Below, piece after piece: positions 5,529-12,690 of a stretch of 13,156 nucleotides of DNA (position 1 is the stretch's first letter; every line of letters starts with the position of its first letter). The translations under genes were made by a program, and so were the position numbers. The notes under the pieces are model-generated. The model made no database searches, had not been told where the DNA came from, and worked only from the letters and a program-made list of their open reading frames with translations. The DNA lies in the NCBI GenBank assembly GCA_900549195.1, contig URNK01000031.1:1-13156 (forward strand), given 5' to 3'. Source of the DNA: an uncultured Collinsella sp. (GTDB lineage: Bacteria; Actinomycetota; Coriobacteriia; Coriobacteriales; Coriobacteriaceae).

Positions 5529-6911
5529 GAGCTCCACGCTTTCGGCTCCGTTGATGCTGAGGTTGCGCTCGTAGAAGGCCGTGAGGGCGCGGATGGCGTA
5601 CATCACGTCGCGTACGCCGCCGGTCTCGTAGCTTGAGTGCATGGCCAGCTGCGGCAGGCCCACGTCCACGGCGTGCATGCTCGCCTGCATGTTCGACAGG
5701 TTGCCGAGCGTGGAGCCACCCGCCATATCGCTCTTGTTGGCGAAGGCCTGCGTGGGCACGTCGGCGTCATCGCAGATGGCCTGGAACACCGCGCGGCTAA
5801 AGGCATCGGTGCAGTAGTGCTGGTTGGCGGCTTCCTTGATGACGATACCGCCGTTGAGCACCACCTGATTGCGGGCATCGCACTTCTCGGCGTGGTTGGG
5901 GTGCACGGCATGTGCGTTGTCGCAGCTTACAAGCATCGAGGCAGCAAGTGCGCGATGGTACGACTCGTCGTCAAAACCCAGCGATCCGTTGATGCGGCGC
6001 AGCGCGTCGGCCAAGAAGGTCGACATGGCACCCTGCTTGGTCTCGGAGCCAACCTCCTCGTTATCGAAGCAGCAGAAGACCGAGACGTCGTGCGCGTTTT
6101 CGGCGCCCAAAAATGCCTGTAGCGAGGTATAGGCACAGGCCAGGTCGTCGAGCTTGGGCGTCGAGATAAACTCATCGGCCCAGCCCCAAATGCGCGCATC
6201 CTGACGATTGACCAGGAACAGATCGCGGCCCAGAATCTGCTCGGGCTCAACGTCCAGCTCGTCGGCGATCAGGGCATCGAAGTCACCCTGCTTAAGCTCG
6301 CCGGCGCTGATGAGCGGGCACAGGTCAACAGCTCGGTTGGGAGCAAAGTCCTCGTTAACGCCGCGGTTCATGTGGATAGCAAGGCTCGGGATAATAGCGA
6401 CCTCGCGCTCGGTGGCAAGCAGACGGCTCTCAATACGGTCGCCTTCGCGCACCAGCACACGGCCCGCAAGCGCCAGCGGGCGATCGAACCAGGTGTAGTC
6501 GATCATGCCGCCGTAGGCCTCGGTGTTCAGGCGCAGCGTCTCGCCCGCGCCGTCGAGCTCGGGCACGGCCTTAACCTTAAACGTCGGCGAGTCGCTGTGC
6601 GACGCCGTCAGCTGAAAATGATAGTCACCGGCAACGCCGTCCTCGCCCCACGTCGCGGCCAGGTCCTCGCCCACCTTAAAGGCGATAACGCTCGAGGTGT
6701 TGCGCTGCGTGTAATAACGCCCGCCCGGCTCGATATCCCATGCCGCGTTCTCGGGCAGGCAGGTAAAGCCCGCCTCGTCGAGCTCGGCCATAATGGTCGC
6801 CGCCGTATGGAACATGCTGGGGCATGCCTCGATAAAGTCGATAAGGTCGTTGGCGGCCTCGATATCGTCGGCAGTCACGTGCACGCGCTCGGGCGTTTCC
6901 TGATCCGTCAT
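5526..6911 (-). CDS. apeB: M18-family zinc aminopeptidase (aspartyl aminopeptidase type)
   Basis: Dinuclear-zinc aminopeptidase that removes N-terminal residues, often acidic, from peptides in the cytoplasm. The 461 residues match the usual M18 length. Family positions are visible: His105 in TASHSDSP, bridging Asp255 in PKLDDLACAY, catalytic Glu285 and metal ligand Glu286 in FDNEEVGS, Asp331 and His334 in SCDNAHAVHPN, and His425 in LAMHSSYETGG. The segment ANKSDMAGGSTLGN is also typical. The ATG at 6911 is preferred: GGGGAG lies a few bases upstream, and the encoded MTDQETPER start fits. An open frame extends to 7022 but adds unusual sequence without a good ribosome-binding site. It is divergent from the hydrolase gene (161 bases between starts) and its 3' end abuts a hairpin array. 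Substrate preference is not determinable here. Confidence 0.93.
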   Translation of the reverse strand: MTDQETPERVHVTADDIEAANDLIDFIEACPSMFHTAATIMAELDEAGFTCLPENAAWDIEPGGRYYTQRNTSSVIAFKVGEDLAATWGEDGVAGDYHFQLTASHSDSPTFKVKAVPELDGAGETLRLNTEAYGGMIDYTWFDRPLALAGRVLVREGDRIESRLLATEREVAIIPSLAIHMNRGVNEDFAPNRAVDLCPLISAGELKQGDFDALIADELDVEPEQILGRDLFLVNRQDARIWGWADEFISTPKLDDLACAYTSLQAFLGAENAHDVSVFCCFDNEEVGSETKQGAMSTFLADALRRINGSLGFDDESYHRALAASMLVSCDNAHAVHPNHAEKCDARNQVVLNGGIVIKEAANQHYCTDAFSRAVFQAICDDADVPTQAFANKSDMAGGSTLGNLSNMQASMHAVDVGLPQLAMHSSYETGGVRDVMYAIRALTAFYERNLSINGAESVEL

Positions 6912-7072
6912 GCTCTCCCCTTTCGCTGGGTTGATGGTCCCCTCCAGCATACCCCGCCACGCCAGTGCCGCACTCTTCATTCCGTGCTTAATTCCGCGCC
7001 GCTCACCAAGTTGAGCCATCATGCCCGCGCTCCCTTTGCGACAATTGCGCTAACAGGACGAGAGGAGCCGTC

Positions 7073-8158
7073 ATGAAGCCACGTAACATTGCCATCGCCT
7101 GCGGTGTCGCGGGAGTCGCCGTCGGCCTTGCCGCTGCCGCCGGCATCGTTTACCGCAAGCAAATCAAGTCCGCCGCGTCGCTCAAACGCTTGACCGGCTA
7201 CGCGGATGGCTATGACCTGTACGCAATCGACATCGCTTACGACTACGACCTCGACCGCATCATCGCCGCTGGCGTGCGCGACGACCAGGCCTACATCGAT
7301 GCCGTGGTGGCGCAGGTGTTGCCCGGCATGCCGGCACATGTCCAGGCGCCCCAGTTTGCCTGCAGCGCTTTTGTCGCCGTAGACGCCGAAGGCCGCGTGC
7401 GCACCGGTCGCAATTACGACTTTAAGGACGACTCCTCGGCGCTGTTGGTGCGCAATCACCCGCGCGACGGCTATGCCTCCATCGGGTTTGCCGCCCTTAA
7501 CAACCTGGGCGATAACACTCCGCTCGACTCCGTCGCCGGACGTGCCGCCGCACTCATGGGCCCGTTTGCCCAACTCGACGGTGTTAACGAATGCGGCGTG
7601 TCCATTGCCGTACTCACCCTGGATTCCAAGCCCTGTGACCAGGACACACAACGCCCCGTCATCAATACCTCGCTCGCCATCCGTCTGGTGCTCGACCGTG
7701 CCGCCACCACGCAGGAGGCCGTAGACCTGCTTTCTGCCTACGACATGCACGCCATGGCCGGACGCGATTACCACTTCTTTATCAACGACGCTGCCGGTGA
7801 CGCGCGCGTAGTAGAGTGGGATCCGCGCGACCCCGACCGTGCATGCAAGGCGACTCCTGTACGCCAGGTTACGAACTTCTACGCCTGCTATGGTGACGAA
7901 GTGCTGCCCAACCAAAAGAACGGCGAGCTGGGCCATGGTAAAGAGCGCGCCGCCGCAATCGCCAATGTCCTTGACGCCCATGTCGGTGCCCAGGACGAAA
8001 CGATTGCCTGGGAAGCCCTGCGCGCCGCAGCGCAAGAGCCCAATCCGGAAGACATCACCAGCAATACGCAATGGTCGGTCGTCTTTGACAATACCGAGCC
8101 CGCTGCCGCCATCACGCTGCGCCGCCACTGGGGCGACGTCGACGCCTTCGCGCTGTAA
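7073..8158 (+). CDS. Membrane-anchored Ntn hydrolase, choloylglycine-hydrolase / linear-amide C-N hydrolase type
   Basis: The 361-residue protein begins with a short basic segment and a hydrophobic stretch (about 6-26, AIACGVAGVAVGLAAAAGIV), a signal anchor or signal peptide. The catalytic domain then starts at Cys97 in FACSAF. Arg113 and Asp116 in TGRNYDF lie 16 and 19 residues after this Cys, the same spacing as Cys2, Arg18 and Asp21 of bile salt hydrolases. Also matching are DGVNECGVSI (169-178), Asn268 in TNFY, and SNTQWSVVFDN (330-340). Such enzymes cleave linear amide bonds (bile salts, penicillin V, N-acyl amides). Because the nucleophile must be N-terminal, about 96 residues would have to be removed, so this is not a classic bile salt hydrolase, which starts Met-Cys. 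The start is supported by AGAGGAG at 7061-7067, 5 bases before the ATG. Substrate is unknown. Confidence 0.82.
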   Translation: MKPRNIAIACGVAGVAVGLAAAAGIVYRKQIKSAASLKRLTGYADGYDLYAIDIAYDYDLDRIIAAGVRDDQAYIDAVVAQVLPGMPAHVQAPQFACSAFVAVDAEGRVRTGRNYDFKDDSSALLVRNHPRDGYASIGFAALNNLGDNTPLDSVAGRAAALMGPFAQLDGVNECGVSIAVLTLDSKPCDQDTQRPVINTSLAIRLVLDRAATTQEAVDLLSAYDMHAMAGRDYHFFINDAAGDARVVEWDPRDPDRACKATPVRQVTNFYACYGDEVLPNQKNGELGHGKERAAAIANVLDAHVGAQDETIAWEALRAAAQEPNPEDITSNTQWSVVFDNTEPAAAITLRRHWGDVDAFAL

Positions 8159-8227
8159 GGAGCTGGCACCGTCGTCCTTACGCTCGCCTGATGTTACTTA
8201 CATTTCTATACATTTGAGCTAACACGT

Positions 8228-8260
8228 TTTACCCCCGCATCAACAGTGTGCGGGGGTAAA
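8228..8260 (+). promoter_or_regulatory. 12-bp stem-loop upstream of pfk
   Basis: TTTACCCCCGCA (8228-8239) and TGCGGGGGTAAA (8249-8260) pair perfectly with a 9-base loop. No T run follows on either strand, so it is not a standard terminator, though it lies 70 bases after the hydrolase stop. TATACA at 8207-8212 upstream of it and TATAAC at 8274-8279 downstream are candidate -10 elements. If the first is used, the hairpin is part of the pfk leader; if the second, it is an upstream site. Confidence 0.45.
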
Positions 8261-8298
8261 CTTATGCGCATGTTATAACTTGCCCGGAAGGATTCACC

Positions 8299-9378
8299 AT
8301 GCTTAGGATCGGTCTTCTTACTAGTGGCGGCGACTGCCAGGCGCTCAACGCCACCATGCGCGGCATCGTCAAAACGCTTATGACCAATAGCGAAGAACCT
8401 ATCGAGATTTATGGCTTTGAGGACGGCTACCAGGGCCTTATCTACAGCAGATTCCGTGTCATGACGCCCGCCGATTTTAGCGGCATCCTCACCCGCGGCG
8501 GCACCATCCTGGGCACGAGCCGCACACCGTTCAAGCGTCTGGATACTCCCGAGGCCGATGGCGTCGAGAAGGTGCCGGCGATGGTCCACACCTATCACAA
8601 GCTGCAGCTCGACTGCCTGTTTATGCTGGGCGGCAACGGCTCCACCAAGACCGCCAACCGCCTGCGCGAAGAGGGCCTCAACGTTATCGCCCTGCCCAAG
8701 ACCATCGATAACGACACCTGGGGCACCGAGATGACGTTTGGCTTTACGAGCGCCATCGACGTCGCCACCAAGTGCATCGATGACATCCACACCACCGCCT
8801 CGAGCCACGGCCGCGTGTTCGTTATCGAGATCATGGGGCACAAGGTTGGCTGGATCCCGCTGTACGCCGGCGTTGCGGGCGGCGCGGACGTCATCCTGAT
8901 TCCCGAGATCCCCTACGACATGGACCAGGTCATCAAGACCATCGAGCATCGCATGGAGACTGGCAGCCGCTTTACCATCGTGGCCGTCGCCGAGGGCGCT
9001 ATCTCCAAGGAAGACGCGGCACTGTCCAAGAAGGAGTACAAGAAGAAGCTCGCCGAGCGCACGAGCCCGTCGATCGTCTACGACATCGCCAAGGAGATCG
9101 AGGCCAAGACCGGTCGCGAGACCCGCGTCGCTATCCCCGGTCACACGCAGCGCGGCGGCCAGCCCGACGCTCAGGACCGCATCTTTGCGACCCAGTGCGG
9201 CGTCGAGGCCGCGCTTGGCTGCCTGCGCGGCGAGTTTGGCTACATGATCGCCCTGCGCGACGGCAAGATGTGCCACATGCCGCTCGAGGATGTCGCCGGC
9301 AAGCTCAAGTATGTCGACCCCCAGAGCGATCTGGTGCGCGAGGCCAAGGCGCTGGGCATCAGCTTCGGCGACGAATAG
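8299..9378 (+). CDS. pfkA: 6-phosphofructokinase, PfkA superfamily, GGNGS/PKTIDND type
   Basis: Phosphorylates fructose 6-phosphate to fructose 1,6-bisphosphate in glycolysis. The 359 residues show LTSGGDCQALNA (7-18), the phosphoryl-donor loop GGNGS (111-115), the catalytic PKTIDND (133-139, Asp137 as base), VIEIMGHK (175-182) and GHTQRGG (281-287). By E. coli numbering the donor-selecting positions 104 and 124 are Gly114 and Lys134. Gly at 104 favours ATP, while Lys at 124 is typical of the pyrophosphate-using or mixed clade; Asn113 replaces the usual magnesium-binding Asp103. It therefore belongs with the so-called group III enzymes, and the donor should be treated as unproven. GGAAGGA at 8286-8292, 6 bases before the ATG, supports the start. 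The last codons lie inside a large inverted repeat. Confidence 0.92.
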   Translation: MLRIGLLTSGGDCQALNATMRGIVKTLMTNSEEPIEIYGFEDGYQGLIYSRFRVMTPADFSGILTRGGTILGTSRTPFKRLDTPEADGVEKVPAMVHTYHKLQLDCLFMLGGNGSTKTANRLREEGLNVIALPKTIDNDTWGTEMTFGFTSAIDVATKCIDDIHTTASSHGRVFVIEIMGHKVGWIPLYAGVAGGADVILIPEIPYDMDQVIKTIEHRMETGSRFTIVAVAEGAISKEDAALSKKEYKKKLAERTSPSIVYDIAKEIEAKTGRETRVAIPGHTQRGGQPDAQDRIFATQCGVEAALGCLRGEFGYMIALRDGKMCHMPLEDVAGKLKYVDPQSDLVREAKALGISFGDE

Positions 9379-9554
9379 CCTCGGCTGGAACCGCCCCCAT
9401 CGGAGGCCCCAGGGCTTGCCTCCCAAATCGTCCTCGGACATGTCTGGACCCCGCCGTGCGCTTCGCGCGGCGGGGTCCTTCCGTCCTGCGGCAAGATTTG
9501 GGAGGTAAGCCCTGGGACCCCCTGCGACAACTAGGGAGGCCGAGGCTATTCGTC
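9370..9554. repeat. 185-bp nested inverted repeat overlapping the end of pfk
   Basis: Bases 9370-9385 (including the last pfk codons and the TAG stop) are an exact inverted copy of 9539-9554 (GCCGAGGCTATTCGTC). Inward from these, 22 bases on each side have diverged. A second pair of arms follows, 9408-9429 and 9495-9516, identical at 21 of 22 positions (core AGGGCTTGCCTCCCAAATC on the left). The middle holds the palindrome GACATGTC (9437-9444) and a GC-rich terminator hairpin. The layout suggests an inverted duplication or the two ends of a small element; which is unknown. Confidence 0.7.
9446..9478 (+). terminator. GC-rich hairpin at the centre of the pfk downstream repeat
   Basis: GGACCCCGCCGTGCG (9446-9460) pairs with CGCGCGGCGGGGTCC (9464-9478) over 15 bp with one G-U pair and a 3-base loop, about 70 bases after the pfk stop. 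The following TTCCGTCC is only mildly T-rich. It is the most likely transcription stop for pfk. Confidence 0.65.
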
Positions 9555-9576
9555 TTCTTGCTGCGGGTGCCTAGGG

Positions 9577-9797
9577 TGGGGTGCGGCGTGCATTTTTGGG
9601 AGTATTCAGCAGCCGAGGGTGCCTGCATACTGGATTTTGGGCGAAAGGCAGGCACCATGGGCCGCATCCTGTAAAAAAACGAGCGGCTCTAGAGGCGTTG
9701 GGGCTCAGAATCGGGGCTTTCAGCGCAGTTTTGCACCCCCGCGCCCGCGCCCGCGGACCCCGGGATGTTGAATACTCCGGAATTTGTACGGCGCCCC
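9577..9797. repeat. Two diverged inverted copies of a TGAATACTCC motif
   Basis: TGAATACTCC occurs on the minus strand at 9599-9608 and on the plus strand at 9769-9778. Similarity extends about 20 bases further on the 3' side of each motif (on the left copy towards 9578, on the right copy towards 9799): 13 of 21 positions match, ending in ACG-cCGC-CCC. Between them are a hairpin, an A7 tract (9673-9679) and a C/G-rich CGCCCG repeat (about 9739-9755). No gene is supported across 9555-9919. The pair may bound a degenerate element or be binding sites in opposite orientation. Confidence 0.4.
9618..9656. repeat. 9-bp inverted repeat with 21-base loop
   Basis: GGTGCCTGC (9618-9626) and GCAGGCACC (9648-9656) are perfect inverted copies. 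On the plus strand an A7 tract follows 16 bases later and no T run follows on either side, so a terminator role is not supported. It lies between the two TGAATACTCC copies. Confidence 0.4.
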
Positions 9798-9814
9798 CTG
9801 GGGTACCTGTGGGC

Positions 9815-9854
9815 AAAAAGCAATCGCCCCGCCGAAATATGCATTTAGCGGGGC
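9815..9854 (-). terminator. Probable intrinsic terminator of the ABC exporter genes (minus strand)
   Basis: Read on the minus strand, GCCCCGC (9854-9848) and GCGGGGC (9832-9826) form a perfect 7-bp stem with a 15-base loop. It is followed by GATTGC and then TTTTT (9819-9815). It begins about 65 bases after the permease stop codon at 9920-9922, a normal place for operon termination. Confidence 0.6.
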
Positions 9855-9919
9855 AGTTTATGCAAAAATACTGCTGTGGGCGCGTCGGCAGCTCGCCAGA
9901 ACTTGAATCCCAGGACAGG

Positions 9920-12685
9920 CTACTCGGCGCTCTTGAGGGCGCCGACCATGTCGATCCTATTGAGAGTGCGATTGGTAGTGAGGTTGACGATAAACGTAAA
10001 GACAAAGGAAAGCACTACGGCGAGCACATAACTCAGCGGCTGGACCTCAACGTCAAAGTAGAGCGACGGCATCTGCAGAATGTACGTAAAGCTCTCGGCC
10101 AGCAGGCTACCCAGCGGCACGCCCAGCGCGGCGCCAATTGCCGTGAGGATTAACGTCTCCTTGTTGACGTAGTGGTGCACCTCGCCACGGCGGAAGCCCA
10201 GCACCTTAATGGTCGCCAGCTCGCGCTCGCGCTCGGAGATATTCGTGTTGGACAGTGTAAACACAACCACAAACGACAGGCACGCCGCCATAAAGGTCAC
10301 GAGCGCCACGACCGAATTGATAATCGTAAAGTTCGCATCAGCGTTCGCCTGATGCTCGGCCGTACTCGAAATCGTAAGCCAGCCGTCACTCTTAATCTTC
10401 TTGCTAAACGCAATCTGGTCGGCCGACGAGCCCTTCAGCAACGCAAGGACACCGTTAAGGCGCGCGCTTCGACCGAACGCGCGCTCATAGGTGCCCTGCG
10501 TCATATAGAGTGTGTTGCCAAGATAGTTGAGCGAAATGTCGCTGACTTTGACCTTGGCAACATTGAGCGACGAATCCTGGACGTGCGCCGTATCACCCGG
10601 CTGAATCCCCAGCGCCAGCTGTGAACTCTTGCTCAGATACACATCTCCGTCACGCAAAGACAGCGACTCTTTGGACTCGTCCTCAAGGCGCACGTAGTCG
10701 TCCAGATCGTTCACACGGTCATCGGGCACCACGATTAACAGCACTGTCTCGCTTTTGCCGCCAAATGTAAAGGTGACGTTATCGGTCGTAATCGGCAGCG
10801 TCGAAGTCACGGTCACACCGGAATCCTTGACCGCGCTTCGCTCGTCGAGCGCCGCACACGTCTGCGTAAAGTCGTCGGGATTGGCGACCGCCAGCAAGTC
10901 GTAGCGCGTGATATGCCCGTACTGTTTGGGCGAAAGCGATATCGACGTATCACGGATGCCCAGAGCGCAGATCACGAGCGCCGTGCAGCCGGCGATACCA
11001 AAGATGGTCATAAGGGCACGCTTTTTGTAGCGGAACAGGTTACGCGCCGCCACCTTGTTCAAAAAGCCCATACGGTGCCAGATAAAGCCGATGCGCTCAA
11101 GCAAAATGCGCGAGCCGGCACGCGGGGCCTTGGGACGCATGAGCGAGGCTGGGGTCTCGGCCATCTCGTGGCGGCAGGCGATAATCGTGGCGCCCACCAC
11201 GCCCACGGCAAACAGCGCCACCGAGACGATTGAGGACACGATGTCGTACGAAAGCAGCATCTGGGGCAGTGAGTACATGTCGTCGAACACCGTGAACAGG
11301 AACAGTGGTAGGCCCACAAATCCGACAATGTTGCCAAGCACGCCGCCGATCAGACAAGCCCACAGTGAATAGTTCACGTATTTGGACAGGATACGCCCGC
11401 GTGAATAGCCGAGCGCCTTGTACAGACCAATGAGCGTGCGCTCCTCCTCGACCATGCGCGTGGCGGTGGTAAGGCTAATGAGCACGGCGACGATAAAGAA
11501 GATGAACGGGAAAACCGTGGCGATGGCTTCAATCGAAGAGCTGTCGCTCTCCACGCTCGAGTAGCTTGCGATGTTAACGCGGTCCTGGATGTACCAAGTG
11601 CATTCGCCCAGATCGGAAAGCTCGGTACGGGCATCGGCAAATTGCTGGTCGGCGGCTGCGCGGCGCTGGTTCAAATCGGCCTGTGCCTGAACGCGCTCCT
11701 CGCTGCCCTCGGCCATGCGATTGATGTTGTCCTGCTCTATCCCAAAGAGCATATTCGTCTGGCGCTCAGCCGCATCCAAGCTTGCCGGCGTGTCGACCGT
11801 CAGTTCCTGAACACGTGCCTTCTCGCGCTCATCGCGGATCTCCTCGATATTGCTCTTGACCTCGTTGATCTTTGCCGTGTAGGCATCGGAATAGGAGTTG
11901 AGGCTCTTGGCTCCCTCGACGATCACGCGGACGGCGGAGTAGGAGGAAGATGTCGCGGCATCCTCGCTCACATAGAACTTATAGTCCGCAGCCGAAGCAG
12001 CGCGAAAGTCGTTGACGGTCGAGTCGGAGCTCACATCGGTGGGATCGAGGACCTCGGCCGTAATTGTGTAATCGCCCGCGGCAAACTGGTCCTTGGCGCT
12101 TTGGTTCGACGAGCTAGCGTCATTGGCGGCAAAGCTCACGGTATCGCCGAGCTTTTTGCCCGAAGCCTTCAGGAACTTCGATGTCACCGCAACCTCACCG
12201 GCACTCTCGGGCAAATCGCCGCTCACCAGCACCGGCTGATCGATATTCTCCTTGGAAAGGCTCTGTACGACCACGCGCTCGCGCGTTGTGCCCACGGCGG
12301 TGTAGGCGGTCTCGGTGTAGATGCCCTCGGCCGTCTCGACGCCGTCGACCTCTTGGATAGCCGCAAGATCGTCGCGTGTAAGGCCATAGGTCGACTGCAC
12401 GTTAATGTCATAGACACTCTGCTGGTCAAAGTAGGCGTCAACCGAATCGCGCAGATCCTCGCAGCCCGCCTTAAGGCCGCACATCACGCTCACGCCAAGC
12501 GCGGTGATGACCACAATTGACAAGAAGCGCTTAAGACTGCCTCGGATTGTGCGGTAGATGCCACGGCGAAAAACCGTCGGGACCATATCGTTTGAGCTTT
12601 GAGCAGTGCGGTAGGTCGTAAAATCCTGCTCGCACTCCGCGTTCTGCGCGTCGCGGCGCTGGCTGTTTTGGCGATCTTGGTCCAT
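9920..12685 (-). CDS. FtsX/MacB-family ABC transporter permease with two FtsX domains
   Basis: Inner-membrane permease of 921 residues that pairs with the ATPase encoded just upstream. About eight hydrophobic segments are visible: near 54-74, 386-408, 436-466, 481-504, 557-577, 787-810, 845-865 and 883-903. They form two FtsX units, each with a coupling helix of the same form: RTLIGLYKALGYSRGRIL (416-433) and RELATIKVLGFRRGEVH (821-837). A large extracytoplasmic region (75-385) ends in a long charged coiled coil (about 268-360); a second outside domain spans 578-786. Such mechanotransmission-type transporters move peptides, lipids or lipoproteins outward, or drive envelope enzymes. The ATG at 12685 lies 5 bases after the ATPase stop. 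A GTG at 12697, overlapping that stop, is an alternative. Substrate is unknown. Confidence 0.88.
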   Translation of the reverse strand: MDQDRQNSQRRDAQNAECEQDFTTYRTAQSSNDMVPTVFRRGIYRTIRGSLKRFLSIVVITALGVSVMCGLKAGCEDLRDSVDAYFDQQSVYDINVQSTYGLTRDDLAAIQEVDGVETAEGIYTETAYTAVGTTRERVVVQSLSKENIDQPVLVSGDLPESAGEVAVTSKFLKASGKKLGDTVSFAANDASSSNQSAKDQFAAGDYTITAEVLDPTDVSSDSTVNDFRAASAADYKFYVSEDAATSSSYSAVRVIVEGAKSLNSYSDAYTAKINEVKSNIEEIRDEREKARVQELTVDTPASLDAAERQTNMLFGIEQDNINRMAEGSEERVQAQADLNQRRAAADQQFADARTELSDLGECTWYIQDRVNIASYSSVESDSSSIEAIATVFPFIFFIVAVLISLTTATRMVEEERTLIGLYKALGYSRGRILSKYVNYSLWACLIGGVLGNIVGFVGLPLFLFTVFDDMYSLPQMLLSYDIVSSIVSVALFAVGVVGATIIACRHEMAETPASLMRPKAPRAGSRILLERIGFIWHRMGFLNKVAARNLFRYKKRALMTIFGIAGCTALVICALGIRDTSISLSPKQYGHITRYDLLAVANPDDFTQTCAALDERSAVKDSGVTVTSTLPITTDNVTFTFGGKSETVLLIVVPDDRVNDLDDYVRLEDESKESLSLRDGDVYLSKSSQLALGIQPGDTAHVQDSSLNVAKVKVSDISLNYLGNTLYMTQGTYERAFGRSARLNGVLALLKGSSADQIAFSKKIKSDGWLTISSTAEHQANADANFTIINSVVALVTFMAACLSFVVVFTLSNTNISERERELATIKVLGFRRGEVHHYVNKETLILTAIGAALGVPLGSLLAESFTYILQMPSLYFDVEVQPLSYVLAVVLSFVFTFIVNLTTNRTLNRIDMVGALKSAE

Positions 12686-12690
12686 GGGCG

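Noticed and set aside
5251..5529. A 92-codon plus-strand frame in the hairpin array
   Set aside because: It is composed of inverted repeats, lacks a credible ribosome-binding site and overlaps the terminator stem.
6912..7022. An N-terminal extension of the M18 aminopeptidase to 7022
   Set aside because: The extra 37 residues are unlike the family N-terminus, and the ATG at 6911 has a clear GGGGAG site.
7019..8128. A long minus-strand frame antisense to the Ntn hydrolase
   Set aside because: The plus-strand gene has catalytic motifs and a good ribosome-binding site; the antisense translation shows none.
7073..8158. Calling the hydrolase a bile salt hydrolase
   Set aside because: Classical bile salt hydrolases begin Met-Cys and are cytoplasmic. 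Here the nucleophile is at residue 97 behind a hydrophobic anchor, so only the broader family is supported.
8206..9441. A 411-codon minus-strand frame antisense to pfk
   Set aside because: Same kind of antisense shadow; no family motif, no ribosome-binding support, and pfk on the other strand is certain.
9581..10153. A plus-strand frame of 190 codons running from the pfk downstream repeats into the permease gene
   Set aside because: Its second half is antisense to the permease C-terminus and its first half crosses hairpins and a C/G-rich repeat. No start signal or domain was seen.
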